Assembly (NCBI RefSeq): GCF_001651855.1
Contig: NZ_LNQC01000081.1
Span: 1 to 64,000, forward strand
DNA: 64,000 nt
Source of the DNA: Sinorhizobium americanum
Lineage (GTDB): Bacteria > Pseudomonadota > Alphaproteobacteria > Rhizobiales > Rhizobiaceae
Direction of reading: 5' to 3'
The notes under the pieces were generated by a model that was not told the DNA's origin, searched no databases, and was given only the letters and a program-made list of their open reading frames with translations. Position 1 is the first letter of the stretch; each line of letters begins with the position of its first letter. Positions 55,021 through 63,979 of this stretch are shown one piece after another. A program made the position numbers and the translations under genes.

Positions 55021-55038
55021 CGACAGGGAGATAGCAAC

Positions 55039-55323
55039 ATGTCCAGCGAATGGCCCCTCTGGGAGGTTTTCATCCGCGGCCAGCACGGCCTGAACCACCG
55101 ACACGTGGGCAGCCTGCATGCGCCGGACGCGGAAATGGCGATCAACAACGCCCGCGACGTCTACACCCGCCGCAATGAGGGCGTCAGCATCTGGGTGGTG
55201 CGTTCGAGCGACATCGTCGCCAGCGCGCCCTCCGAAAAAGGGCCGCTGTTCGAGCCTTCGAACTCGAAGGTCTACCGCCATCCGACCTTCTTCGACATTC
55301 CCGACGAAGTGGGGCACATGTAA
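55039..55323 (+). CDS. paaB: Phenylacetyl-CoA epoxidase subunit PaaB
   Basis: The 94-aa protein has the PaaB pattern WPLWEVFIRGQHGLNHRHVGSLHAPDAEMAINNARDVYTRRNEGVSIWVV, and ends KVYRHPTFFDIPDEVGHM. PaaB bridges two PaaAC units in the epoxidase complex. Its stop overlaps the paaC start by one base (TAATG). Confidence 0.96.
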   Translation: MSSEWPLWEVFIRGQHGLNHRHVGSLHAPDAEMAINNARDVYTRRNEGVSIWVVRSSDIVASAPSEKGPLFEPSNSKVYRHPTFFDIPDEVGHM

Positions 55324-56105
55324 TGGGTAGCGCAACCGTGACGGACACTACCGTCGACCGGGCCGTACTCTTCGAATTCCTGCTGCGCATGGGCGACAGC
55401 ACCCTTGTCCTCGGCCATCGCCTTTCGGAATGGTGCGGCCACGCCCCGGCGCTGGAAGAAGACATTGCGCTCGCCAACACGGCGCTCGACTTTATCGGCC
55501 AAACGCAGTTGTGGCTGAGTCTCGCGAGCGAGGTCGAAGGCAAGGGCCGCAGCGCGGACGATCTTGCCTATCTCCGGGACGCGCGCGATTTCCGTAACCT
55601 CTTGCTTACAGAACGTCCGAACGGCGATTTCGGCAAGACGCTGATGCGCCAGTTTCTCTTCGACGCGTGGCACCATCTCTGTCTGGGGGCGCTGCTAGGC
55701 TCTTCCGATGCGCGCGTCGCCGCGATCGCCGAGAAGGCGTCCAAGGAAGTGGCCTACCATATCGAGCGCAGCCGCGACCTCGTCGTCCGGCTCGGCGACG
55801 GAACGGCGGAAAGCCACGCGCGCATGCAGGAAGCGCTCGATGATCTCTGGCCCTATACCGGCGAGATGTTCGTGAACGAAGCCTCCGACGTAGCCCTTGT
55901 CGCTGCCGGCGTGGCGCCGCCCGCAAGCCTCAAGGCGGAATGGGATGCGCTGGTTGCGGAAACGCTCTCCGAGGCGACGCTGAAGAAGCCCGCCGAGGGC
56001 CATATGCACAAGGGCGGCAAGCGCGGCATCCATACGGAACATCTCGGCTACGTGCTCGCCGAGCTGCAGTTCCTGCAGCGCGCCTATCCGGGCGCCCCCT
56101 GGTAG
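55323..56105 (+). CDS. paaC: Phenylacetyl-CoA epoxidase subunit PaaC
   Basis: The 260-aa ferritin-like structural subunit has FEFLLRMGDSTLVLGHRLSEWCGHAPALEEDIALANTALDFIGQ and FDAWHHLCLGALLGS, with KEVAYHIERSRDLVVRLGDGT and the C-terminal YVLAELQFLQRAYPGAPW. It pairs with PaaA and stabilises it. Start overlaps the paaB stop. Confidence 0.95.
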   Translation: MGSATVTDTTVDRAVLFEFLLRMGDSTLVLGHRLSEWCGHAPALEEDIALANTALDFIGQTQLWLSLASEVEGKGRSADDLAYLRDARDFRNLLLTERPNGDFGKTLMRQFLFDAWHHLCLGALLGSSDARVAAIAEKASKEVAYHIERSRDLVVRLGDGTAESHARMQEALDDLWPYTGEMFVNEASDVALVAAGVAPPASLKAEWDALVAETLSEATLKKPAEGHMHKGGKRGIHTEHLGYVLAELQFLQRAYPGAPW

Positions 56106-56114
56106 GAGGCTCAC

Positions 56115-56639
56115 ATGGCGACCGCGACGCTCCCGTCGATCGAGGATATCTGGGAATGGCTGGCGCAAGTGCCCGACCCGGAGATTCCGGTCATTTCGAT
56201 TACTGATCTCGGCATCATTCGCGATGTCGCCTGGGACGGCGACACGCTGGTGGTGACGGTGACGCCGACCTATTCGGGCTGTCCCGCCACGACGGTGATC
56301 AACCTGGACATTGAACGGGCGCTCAAGGAAAAGGGGCTCCAGCGTGTACGGCTCGAACGCCGGCTCTCACCCGCCTGGACCACCGACTGGATCAGTGCCG
56401 AGGGCCGCAGCAAGCTCAAGACCTATGGGATCGCGCCGCCGGTCGACGGTACTGCCGCGGACGTAACGCTGCTCAAGCGGCTCGACCGTCTCTCCGGTCG
56501 CTCGAGCCTGACGGTTGGCTGTCCCCGCTGTGGGTCCTCACGGACCGAAAAGATCAGCCAGTTCGGATCGACCGCCTGCAAGGCGAGCTATCGCTGCTCC
56601 GACTGCCTGGAACCCTTCGATTATTTCAAGTGCATCTGA
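56115..56639 (+). CDS. paaD: PaaD, DUF59/MIP18-like maturation factor
   Basis: The 174-aa protein has an N-terminal DUF59 domain with VPDPEIPVISITDLGIIRDV and PTYSGCPATTVI, and a C-terminal Cys-rich segment with CPRCGSSRTEKISQFGSTACKASYRCSDCLEPFDYFKC (two CxxC pairs). PaaD is thought to help iron or iron-sulfur assembly of the epoxidase reductase. It is 9 bp after paaC. Confidence 0.95.
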   Translation: MATATLPSIEDIWEWLAQVPDPEIPVISITDLGIIRDVAWDGDTLVVTVTPTYSGCPATTVINLDIERALKEKGLQRVRLERRLSPAWTTDWISAEGRSKLKTYGIAPPVDGTAADVTLLKRLDRLSGRSSLTVGCPRCGSSRTEKISQFGSTACKASYRCSDCLEPFDYFKCI

Positions 56640-56665
56640 CGCGATCCAGAGTGAGGCCCGCTTAA

Positions 56666-57742
56666 ATGGCACGTTTCCACCCGCTGCAAGTCACCGAAGT
56701 CCGGCGCGAAACGCGCGATGCCGTGGTCGTGACGCTCGCGCCGCGGGAAGAAGACCGCGCCGCCTTCGATTTCACGCAAGGTCAGTACCTGACGTTTCGC
56801 CGGATTTTCGACGGCGAGGAGTTGCGCCGCTCCTATTCGATCTGCGCCGGAAAGGACGAGGGTGTGCTGAGGGTCGGCATCAAGCGCGTCGACGGGGGCT
56901 GCTTCTCCACCTGGGCGAACGAGGAGCTCGAACGCGGCGAGGTACTGGAGGCGATGCCGCCGATGGGGGGCTTCTTCACGCCGATTGAGCCGGATGTGGC
57001 AAAACACTATCTCGGCTTCGCCGGCGGCAGCGGCATCACGCCGGTCCTCTCGATCATCAAGACGACGCTTGCACGCGAGCCGCGGTCCCAGTTCACGCTG
57101 GTCTATGCCAACCGTCATGTCAGCTCGATCATGTTTCGCGAGGAGCTCGAAGATCTCAAAAACCTCTATCTCGGGCGGTTTGCGGCATTGCATGTCCTCG
57201 AGAGCGAAGCCCAGGATATCGACCTCTTCACCGGACGCGTCGACGTGGAGAAATGCGAAGCGCTGTTCCGCAGCTGGATCGATCTGAAATCGGTCGACAC
57301 TGTCTTCATCTGCGGTCCGGAACCGATGATGCTGGCGATCGCCGCGGCGCTTCGCGCGCACGGGCTCCGCGACGAGCAGATCAAGTTCGAGTTGTTCGCC
57401 TCCTCGCAGCCCGGCCGTGCACGGCGCAAGGTCGCAAGCGCTGCCAGTGCCGACAGGCAATCGAGTTGCGAGGCGACCGTCACCCTCGATGGTGCGACCC
57501 GCAACTTCAGCTTTCCGAAGCAGGGGCAGAGCCTGCTCGAAGCCGCGCTCGAAAACAGGATGGATGCGCCCTACGCCTGCAAGGCGGGCGTCTGTTCCAC
57601 CTGCCGCGCCAAGGTGGTCGAGGGCGAGGTTGAGATGGAGATCAACCATGCGCTGGAGGACTACGAGGTTGAGCAGGGCTATGTGCTGACCTGCCAATGC
57701 TATCCGCTGAGCGACCGCATCGTCGTCAGCTACGACCAGTGA
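56666..57742 (+). CDS. paaE: Phenylacetyl-CoA epoxidase reductase PaaE
   Basis: The 358-aa reductase has an FAD domain with RRSYSIC, an NAD(P)H domain with LGFAGGSGITPVLSIIKTTL and FICGPEPMMLAI, and a C-terminal plant-type 2Fe-2S ferredoxin with CKAGVCSTCRAKV and a last Cys in TCQCYPL. It passes electrons from NADPH to the PaaA di-iron centre. AGTGAGG lies some 13 bases upstream of ATG 56666. Confidence 0.95.
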   Translation: MARFHPLQVTEVRRETRDAVVVTLAPREEDRAAFDFTQGQYLTFRRIFDGEELRRSYSICAGKDEGVLRVGIKRVDGGCFSTWANEELERGEVLEAMPPMGGFFTPIEPDVAKHYLGFAGGSGITPVLSIIKTTLAREPRSQFTLVYANRHVSSIMFREELEDLKNLYLGRFAALHVLESEAQDIDLFTGRVDVEKCEALFRSWIDLKSVDTVFICGPEPMMLAIAAALRAHGLRDEQIKFELFASSQPGRARRKVASAASADRQSSCEATVTLDGATRNFSFPKQGQSLLEAALENRMDAPYACKAGVCSTCRAKVVEGEVEMEINHALEDYEVEQGYVLTCQCYPLSDRIVVSYDQ

Positions 57743-57762
57743 TGCTCCCAGGGAGAAGTTCC

Positions 57763-58521
57763 ATGTCCGATGAAACGATGCCGATCGAGGACTATCTTGC
57801 CCAGGGCGGCCTGCTCACCTCGCCGGACAACGTGCCGCCGCGCTACCGTGGCGAGCTTCTCCGGCTGATGGCGAGCTTCGTCGACAGCGAACTCGCGGGC
57901 TCGGCCGGCTTCGCCGATGTCATCAACGATGCTCCGGGAATCAAGGAGCGCATCGCGGCGGCGCGGATCGTGTTGGAAAAGGCGGACCATGCGGGCCGGG
58001 TGCTCGAGATCATGGGCGATTTTGGCGCCGATACGGCGCGTTATGCGGTCCATCACCCGTGGTCGGCGCGGCTTCCCCGCGATGCCGATATCGGTGCCGA
58101 GCGCCGCGGCGGCGACATGCGGCTTTCGGTCCTCCACTACCCGCTCGAGGGCTGGATCGATGCGGTCGTCATGAACGTGCTGATGGGCAAGGCGGTCGTC
58201 ATCCAGCTCGGCGAACTGGCGCGCATCTCCTATCAGCCACTTGCCGAGGTTCTCCGGTCGATTTTGCCGCGCGAAACCCGCCATGCAGAGCTCGGCATCG
58301 AGGGGCTGAAGCGAATTGCCGAGACGGAGGAGGGGCGCCGCGCTGCCCGGGAAGCGCTCGCTTATTGGCGTCCGCGGGTTGCCGCGAGCTTCGGTCTTTC
58401 CGGCTCGACCCGCTACCACATGCTCGCCCGGCTTGGGTTGCGTCACACCCCCAACGAGGCGCTGCTCGCCGAGTGGCAGAAGGCGATCGACGCCGAGCTC
58501 GCCGCACTGAACCTGAACTGA
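57763..58521 (+). CDS. PaaA/PaaC-family paralogue of unknown role
   Basis: The 252-aa protein belongs to the phenylacetic acid catabolic (ferritin-like) family. It has RYRGELLRLMASFVDSELAGSAGF, ARIVLEKADHAGRVLEIMGDFGAD and ILPRETRHAELGIEGLKRIA. The second ExxH metal motif (ETRH) is kept, but the first, DEAGH in PaaA, is EKADH with Lys at the metal-ligand Glu position, so a complete di-iron site is unlikely. GGGAGAAG precedes ATG 57763. It lies 20 bp after paaE and 15 bp before paaZ, in the operon. It could be a scaffold subunit or an alternative oxygenase component. Confidence 0.8.
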   Translation: MSDETMPIEDYLAQGGLLTSPDNVPPRYRGELLRLMASFVDSELAGSAGFADVINDAPGIKERIAAARIVLEKADHAGRVLEIMGDFGADTARYAVHHPWSARLPRDADIGAERRGGDMRLSVLHYPLEGWIDAVVMNVLMGKAVVIQLGELARISYQPLAEVLRSILPRETRHAELGIEGLKRIAETEEGRRAAREALAYWRPRVAASFGLSGSTRYHMLARLGLRHTPNEALLAEWQKAIDAELAALNLN

Positions 58522-58536
58522 CGGAAGGAATATCCG

Positions 58537-60594
58537 ATGTACATACTGGCAGATCGTCCCCGTCGGCTTGAAAGCTATGTCGGCGGCGTCTGGACGCGGG
58601 GTGCCAAGGACGGCGTGGCCCTGCTCGACGCCGCGACCGGCGCGCCGGTGGCGCTGATCGATTCGAGCGGCATCGACTTTGCCGCCGCACTCGCCTACGG
58701 GCGCGAAAAGGCCGGCCCGGCGCTCCGTCGCATGTCGTTCCATGAACGGGCGGCGATGCTGAAGGCGCTCGCTCAGGCGCTGATGGACCGAAAAGAGGAG
58801 TTCTATGCACTCTCGACCGCCACCGGCGCCACGAGGACGGACAGCTGGATCGACATCGAGGGCGGCATCGGCACGCTGTTCTCCTACGCATCCAAGGGCA
58901 AGCGGGAATTGCCGAACACCCGCGTACTCGCCGATGGCGAGGTCGAGACGCTCTCGCGCGACGGCACGTTTTCGGCCCGGCACATCCTGACACCGCTCGA
59001 AGGCGTGGCGATCCACATCAATGCTTTCAACTTCCCTTGCTGGGGGATGCTCGAGAAGCTGGCGCCGACGCTGCTTGCGGGCATGCCGGCGATCGTGAAA
59101 CCGGCAAGCCAGACCGCGTATCTCACCGAGCTGATGGTGCGGCGGATGGTGGAGACCGGACTTCTGACGGAGGGATCGGTCCAGTTGGTTTGCGGCTCTG
59201 TCGGGGATCTCCTCGATCATGTCGATGGCCAGGATGTCGTCACCTTCACGGGCTCGGCCGTAACCGGGCGCAAGCTGAAGATGCATCCCGCGATCATCGA
59301 GAATTCCGTGCGGTTCACGATGGAGGCCGATAGCCTCAACGCGGCCGTCCTCGGTCTCGACGCAGGTCCGGGAACGGAGGAATTCGAGCTTTTCGTCAAG
59401 GAAGTCGCCCGCGAGATGACCGCGAAGGCAGGGCAGAAATGCACCGCCATCCGCAGGGTGATCGCGCCGCGTGCGCATTCCGACGCTCTGATCGCGGCCC
59501 TTGATGAGCGGCTCGGCAAGGTTGCCCTCGGCAACCCGGCCGATGAGAGCGTCCGGATGGGGCCGCTTGCAAGCTTGGGGCAGCGCGAGGAGGTCCGAGC
59601 GCGCATCCGCGATCTTGCCGCCGATGCGGAGATCGTCGCCGGCGATCCCGCGAACCCGCAGGTTGTTTCGGGCGACGTGGAAGCCGGCGCCTTCCTCAAT
59701 CCGGTCCTGCTCTTTTGCGGCAAGCCCGGCGCCGCGCGGGCCGTGCACGATATCGAGGCTTTCGGTCCAATCAGCACCGTTATGCCTTACGATACCGCGG
59801 AAGAAGCGGTGGACCTCGTGAAGCGCGGCAAGGGCAGCCTCGTCACCTCCGTCTTCACCAATGACCCTCGCATTGCCGAGGAACTGGTGCTCGGCATTGC
59901 GCCGTTCAATGGCCGGGTGATGATCGGCAACCGGGCGAGCGCCAAGACCTCGACCGGGCACGGTTCGCCGCTGCCGGGTCTCGTCCATGGCGGCCCGGGA
60001 AGGGCCGGCGGCGGCGAGGAGCTCGGCGGCATCCGGGGCGTCAAGCACTATATGCAGCGCACGGCCGTCCAAGGGGCGCCAGGGCTGCTCTCGGCGGTTA
60101 CCGGCCGATGGATCGAGGGTGCCCCGGTGCGCGCCGACGGCGAACATCCGTTCCGCAAGTCGCTTGCCGAGCTCCGGATCGGCGACCAGCTGGTGACGGC
60201 GACCCGCACGGTGGCGCTCGAAGATATCGAGCATTTCGCCAATTTCACCGGCGACACCTTCTACGCCCATATGGACGAGGAGGCGGCCCGCGCCAATCCG
60301 TTCTTCGACGGACGCGTCGCGCATGGCTATCTGATCGTCTCCTTCGCCGCCGGTCTCTTCGTCGATCCCGCCCCGGGGCCAGTATTGGCGAATTACGGCG
60401 TCGACAACCTGCGCCTCCTGACGCCGGTCTATCCCGACGACGCGCTGCAGGTCCGGCTCACCTGCAAGGAGATCAATCCGCGGATCAATGCGGAGCATGG
60501 CGAGGTCCGCTGGGACTGCCGCGTCACCAACCAGACCGGCGCGACCGTGGCGCAATACGATGTATTGACGATGGTGGCGAAGACGAGAGGATAG
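58537..60594 (+). CDS. paaZ: Bifunctional oxepin-CoA hydrolase / aldehyde dehydrogenase PaaZ
   Basis: The 685-aa fusion has an N-terminal aldehyde dehydrogenase (about 1-520) with INAFNFPCWGMLEKLAPTLLAG, FTGSAVTGRKLK, the general-base Glu in FTMEADSLN and the catalytic Cys in AGQKCTAIRR. The C-terminal MaoC-like hydratase (about 540-685) has FTGDTFYAHMDEEAA and VAHGYLIVSFAAGLF. It opens the oxepin-CoA ring and oxidises the aldehyde to 3-oxo-5,6-dehydrosuberyl-CoA. GGAAGGA precedes the ATG. It is the last gene of the + strand operon and converges on paaR. Confidence 0.95.
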   Translation: MYILADRPRRLESYVGGVWTRGAKDGVALLDAATGAPVALIDSSGIDFAAALAYGREKAGPALRRMSFHERAAMLKALAQALMDRKEEFYALSTATGATRTDSWIDIEGGIGTLFSYASKGKRELPNTRVLADGEVETLSRDGTFSARHILTPLEGVAIHINAFNFPCWGMLEKLAPTLLAGMPAIVKPASQTAYLTELMVRRMVETGLLTEGSVQLVCGSVGDLLDHVDGQDVVTFTGSAVTGRKLKMHPAIIENSVRFTMEADSLNAAVLGLDAGPGTEEFELFVKEVAREMTAKAGQKCTAIRRVIAPRAHSDALIAALDERLGKVALGNPADESVRMGPLASLGQREEVRARIRDLAADAEIVAGDPANPQVVSGDVEAGAFLNPVLLFCGKPGAARAVHDIEAFGPISTVMPYDTAEEAVDLVKRGKGSLVTSVFTNDPRIAEELVLGIAPFNGRVMIGNRASAKTSTGHGSPLPGLVHGGPGRAGGGEELGGIRGVKHYMQRTAVQGAPGLLSAVTGRWIEGAPVRADGEHPFRKSLAELRIGDQLVTATRTVALEDIEHFANFTGDTFYAHMDEEAARANPFFDGRVAHGYLIVSFAAGLFVDPAPGPVLANYGVDNLRLLTPVYPDDALQVRLTCKEINPRINAEHGEVRWDCRVTNQTGATVAQYDVLTMVAKTRG

Positions 60595-60636
60595 CGAGTG
60601 GCGCCTAGGGTGCGGCCCTCGCTGTAAGGCGAAAAG

Positions 60637-61248
60637 TCAGCGCACCGCCTTGACGCCCTCCAGGATCAGCGTCGTGGCGATCTCGGCATATTCGTCCCGG
60701 CTGATCGGGCCGTCGGGGCGGAACCACATATAGACCCAGTTCATCATGCCGAAGAGCGACATCGTCACCGGCATCAGCAGGGGACGATCCTTGTTGAGAA
60801 TCGGATTGATGTCGTTGAGAACGCTCGAGAACCGCTTGACGATGCGGCGCTCGATGGTGCGGATCTCGGCCATCTGCTCGGGCGAGAGCGCGCTCGTTCC
60901 ATTCAATTGAACCTTGTGCTGGTCGTCGGCGTCGCGATAGTTTTCGAGCACCTGGCGCACGAGCAGCCGCAACCGCTCCCCCGGAGCGAGATCCGGCCGG
61001 TCGGCAGCTTCTATTGCCGCATCGAGCTCGGCCAGATGCGTGCGAACGATATCGAAGATCAGCGCGTCCTTGCTCGGATAATAGTGATAGAGCAGTGCTT
61101 TCGAGACGTTGCTGTGCGCGGCGATCTGCGCCATCGAGGCTTTTTCCATCCCCATTTCGGCGAAGACCGCCGCGGCGCTTGTCAGAATGCCACGCTGCTT
61201 TTCCTCGAAATCGACTGCGCGTGTTCGTGCCATGTTGATCCTGCTCAA
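60637..61248 (-). CDS. paaR: TetR-family regulator PaaR
   Basis: The 203-aa protein has an N-terminal TetR HTH (RGILTSAAAVFAEMGMEKASMAQIAAHSNVSKALLYHYYPSKDAL) and a C-terminal effector domain with a PaaR-like SPEQMAEIRTIERRIVKRFSSVLNDINP. PaaR proteins usually repress paa genes and respond to phenylacetyl-CoA. ATG 61233 (MARTRAVDFEEK) is an alternative start. It follows paaK by 83 bp on the same strand. Confidence 0.9.
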   Translation of the reverse strand: MSRINMARTRAVDFEEKQRGILTSAAAVFAEMGMEKASMAQIAAHSNVSKALLYHYYPSKDALIFDIVRTHLAELDAAIEAADRPDLAPGERLRLLVRQVLENYRDADDQHKVQLNGTSALSPEQMAEIRTIERRIVKRFSSVLNDINPILNKDRPLLMPVTMSLFGMMNWVYMWFRPDGPISRDEYAEIATTLILEGVKAVR

Positions 61249-61331
61249 ACTCTCTACCTAGCCAATCCCACGAATAAGGGAGAACCGTAAAGTCCTCCCG
61301 TTTCTGTTGCCCGCGAGTGCCGTTGCGCCTG

Positions 61332-62642
61332 TCATTCCTTCGGGCGGTTGTCGACGATCCTTTTTGCTTTTCCTTCCGAGCGTGCGACGCCGCCCGGATC
61401 GTGTATCTCGATCCTCGTGCTGACACCGACGACGCTCTTGATGTGGTGGGCGAGTTCGCTCTCCGAGCCGGCTCGCGCGGTTTCGTCCGCTGCCTCGATC
61501 GTGCATTCGACGTGAACGGTCATGGTGTCCATCCGACCCTTGCGCGTCAGCTCGATCTGGAAATGGGGCGCCAGGCCGTGGCATTTCAGGATCTGCTCCT
61601 CGATCTGGGTCGGGAAGACATTGACGCCGCGCAGGATCATCATGTCGTCGGAGCGGCCGGTGATCTTCTCGACGCGGCGCATCGAACGCGCGGTGCCGGG
61701 CAGGAGCCGCGTCAGGTCGCGGGTGCGATAGCGGATCATCGGCAGGCCCTCCTTGGTCAGCGTCGTGAAGACGAGTTCGCCCATCTCGCCGTCCGGCAGC
61801 ACGTCGCCGGTCACCGGATCGATGATCTCGGGATAGAAATGATCTTCCCAGATATGCAGGCCGTCCTTGGTTTCCACGCATTCGTTGGCGACGCCCGGGC
61901 CCATGACCTCCGAAAGACCGTAAATGTCGACGGCGTGCATGTCGAAGGCCCGCTCGATCTCCTCGCGCATGGCGTTGGTCCATGGCTCGGCGCCGAATAT
62001 GCCGACGGCGAGCGAGCTCTCGCGCGGGTCCCGTCCCTGACGGCGGAACTCGTCGAGGATGGAAAGCATGTAGGAGGGCGTCACCATGATGATGCGCGGC
62101 TTGAAGTCGGCGATCAGCGTCACCTGCCGCTCGGTCATGCCGCCGGAAATCGGCACGACGGTGCAGCCGAGCCTTTCCGCACCGTAATGGGCGCCGAGGC
62201 CGCCGGTGAAAAGACCGTAGCCATAGGAAATGTGGACGATGTCACCCGGCCTGCCGCCGGAGGCGCGAATGGAACGGGCGACGACCGCCCCCCAGGTGTC
62301 GATGTCCTTGAGTGTGTAGCCGACCACCGTCGGCTTGCCCGTGGTGCCCGAAGAGGCGTGGATGCGGCAGATCCTCTGGCGCGGAACGGCGAACATGCCG
62401 AAGGGATAGGTTTCGCGAAGGTCCTGCTTGGTGGTGAAGGGGAATTTCGCGAGATCAGCGAGCGTCTTCAGGTCGGAGGGATGGACGCCCGTCGCGTCGA
62501 AGCGCGCGCGGTAGAAGGGCGAGTTCTCATAGGCATGGGCTAGCGACCACCTCATCCGCTCCAATTGAAGCGCCGCGATCTCGTCACGCGAGGCGGTTTC
62601 GATCGGGTCGAGATCGCCGGGGCGGGGCGAAAGGTCTTCCAT
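61332..62642 (-). CDS. paaK: Phenylacetate-CoA ligase
   Basis: The 436-aa adenylate-forming enzyme has the phosphate loop IHASSGTTGKPTVVGYT, SYGYGLFTGGLGAHYGAERLG, DIYGLSEVMGPGVANEC, RYRTRDLTRLLPGTARSMRRVEKITGRSDDMMILRGVNVFPTQIEE and a C-terminal SEGKAKRIVDNR. It activates phenylacetate to phenylacetyl-CoA with ATP. ATG 62642 starts MEDLSPRPGDLD; a longer frame upstream overlaps the intergenic repeat remnant. Confidence 0.95.
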   Translation of the reverse strand: MEDLSPRPGDLDPIETASRDEIAALQLERMRWSLAHAYENSPFYRARFDATGVHPSDLKTLADLAKFPFTTKQDLRETYPFGMFAVPRQRICRIHASSGTTGKPTVVGYTLKDIDTWGAVVARSIRASGGRPGDIVHISYGYGLFTGGLGAHYGAERLGCTVVPISGGMTERQVTLIADFKPRIIMVTPSYMLSILDEFRRQGRDPRESSLAVGIFGAEPWTNAMREEIERAFDMHAVDIYGLSEVMGPGVANECVETKDGLHIWEDHFYPEIIDPVTGDVLPDGEMGELVFTTLTKEGLPMIRYRTRDLTRLLPGTARSMRRVEKITGRSDDMMILRGVNVFPTQIEEQILKCHGLAPHFQIELTRKGRMDTMTVHVECTIEAADETARAGSESELAHHIKSVVGVSTRIEIHDPGGVARSEGKAKRIVDNRPKE

Positions 62643-62695
62643 GAATCTCTCCTCCGGGAATTGTCCTCCGCATGATGTCCGTGTTGGCCTCGCGG

Positions 62696-62717
62696 AATCA
62701 TGCAGCATTTCAAAGCG
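62696..62717. repeat. Possible truncated intergenic repeat, copy 3
   Basis: AATCATGCAGCATTTCAAAG closely matches the start of the palindromic repeat at 35438 (AAGTCATGCAGCATTCAAAA), with one inserted T. The palindromic part is missing. It lies in the 84-bp gap between paaI and paaK. Confidence 0.4.
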
Positions 62718-62726
62718 TGGCGGCGC

Positions 62727-63191
62727 TCACGCTTCCGGTTTGCCATCTGCCTGTGGCAGGTGCGTGCCCTTGACAGTGCGCGAGTGGCCGCGGAACTCGG
62801 CGAGGTGTTCGCCGCGCTGGTTGGTGATGCGGATGTCATAGATGCCGCCCCGGCCGCGCCGCGAAACCGCGCTGGCCGCCGCCGTAAGCCGGTCGCCCTC
62901 GAGGGCCGGGGCGATGTAGGTGATCGAGCAGTGCTGGGCGACCGCGCGCTGATTGTAGCTGTTGCAGGCGAAGGCGAAGGCGGAATCGGCGAGGGTGAAG
63001 ATGTAGCCGCCGTGGCAGATGCCGTGACCGTTGGTCATCTCCGACGTGATCGTCATCGAGATTGTCGCCGTACCGGGCGCGACGCGATCGAGCGTCATTC
63101 CGAGCCGCTGCGAGGCCTGATCGTCGTCCCACATGACACGGGCACAGGCGCTGGCGAGTTCCTCGGCGTTCATTCTTGCCGCGTCCATCAT
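62727..63191 (-). CDS. paaI: Phenylacetate pathway hotdog thioesterase PaaI
   Basis: The 154-aa hotdog-fold protein has NGHGICHGGYIFTLADSAFAFACNSYN, with the catalytic Asp in TLADSAFA, and HCSITYIAPALEGDRLTAAA. PaaI hydrolyses stalled ring-hydroxylated CoA esters and so frees trapped CoA. ATG 63170 is an internal alternative. It overlaps the end of paaG by 4 bp. Confidence 0.93.
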   Translation of the reverse strand: MMDAARMNAEELASACARVMWDDDQASQRLGMTLDRVAPGTATISMTITSEMTNGHGICHGGYIFTLADSAFAFACNSYNQRAVAQHCSITYIAPALEGDRLTAAASAVSRRGRGGIYDIRITNQRGEHLAEFRGHSRTVKGTHLPQADGKPEA

Positions 63192-63979
63192 CTCCCCTTG
63201 AACTCCGGCTTGCGCTTATCGAGGAAGGCAGTCACGCCCTCGGCATAGTCGCCGCTGCGGCCGGCTTGACGCTGCAGGTCGCGTTCGAGCTCGAGCTGCT
63301 CGTCGAAGGAATTGACGGCAGCGGCCTGGATCGCCCGCTTGGTCATGCCAAGCCCCTTGGTCGGGCCGGCGGCGAGACGGGCGGCAAGGGCGCAGGCCTC
63401 GTCCATCAGCGCCGCGTCGTTGACGGCGCGCCAGATAAGCCCCCAGTTCGCCGCTGTCTCCGCATCGAGCGGCTCTGCCGTCAACGCCAGCGCCTTGGCG
63501 CGCGCCTCGCCGATCAGCCGCGGCAGGCTCCAGGTACCGCCGGAATCGGGAACCAGCCCGATCTTCGCAAAGGCCTGGATGAAGCGGGCGGAGCGGGCGG
63601 CAATGGTGATGTCGCAGGCAAAGGCGATATTGGCGCCGGCGCCGGCGGCGACGCCGTTGACGGCGCAGACGATAGGCTTTTCGAGGCTGCGGATCAGCCT
63701 GAGGAGCGGATTGTAAAAGGTCTCGATCGTGTGGCCGAGGTCGGGAGCGCCGTGATTGCGCGGGTCGCGATCGCCGAGATCCTGGCCGGCGGAGAAGCCT
63801 CGCCCGGCGCCCGTGAGCAGCACGGCGCGCACCGTGTCATCCGAGTGAGCGCGCTCGAAACCGGCGCGCAGCGCGAGATGCATTTCCTCGTTAAAGGCGT
63901 TCAGCTTGTCGGGGCGGTTTAGCGTCAGGCGCAGCACGCCGGCTTCAAGCGCCGACAGAACGGTGTCGGATTCGGCCAT
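63188..63979 (-). CDS. paaG: Enoyl-CoA isomerase PaaG (ring-1,2-epoxyphenylacetyl-CoA isomerase)
   Basis: The 263-aa crotonase-fold enzyme has NRPDKLNAFNEEMH, GAGRGFSAGQDLGDRD, the oxyanion hole VNGVAAGAGANIAFACD and FIQAFAKIGLVPDSGGTWSLPRLIG with the catalytic Asp. SAGQDLGDR is typical of PaaG rather than PaaF. It converts the epoxide to oxepin-CoA. AGGGAGGAACC precedes the ATG. It heads the minus-strand group paaG-paaI-paaK-paaR; their promoter lies beyond the window edge. Confidence 0.93.
   Translation of the reverse strand: MAESDTVLSALEAGVLRLTLNRPDKLNAFNEEMHLALRAGFERAHSDDTVRAVLLTGAGRGFSAGQDLGDRDPRNHGAPDLGHTIETFYNPLLRLIRSLEKPIVCAVNGVAAGAGANIAFACDITIAARSARFIQAFAKIGLVPDSGGTWSLPRLIGEARAKALALTAEPLDAETAANWGLIWRAVNDAALMDEACALAARLAAGPTKGLGMTKRAIQAAAVNSFDEQLELERDLQRQAGRSGDYAEGVTAFLDKRKPEFKGR

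Noticed and set aside
53590-55335. 581-codon minus-strand open frame across paaA and paaB
   Set aside because: Antisense shadow of conserved paa genes with no family features.
57730-60555. 941-codon open frame on the minus strand across paaZ and the PaaA/C paralogue
   Set aside because: It is a GC-rich antisense shadow of two well-recognised genes, has no recognisable domain and an Arg/His/Gly-heavy composition, and no ribosome-binding site.
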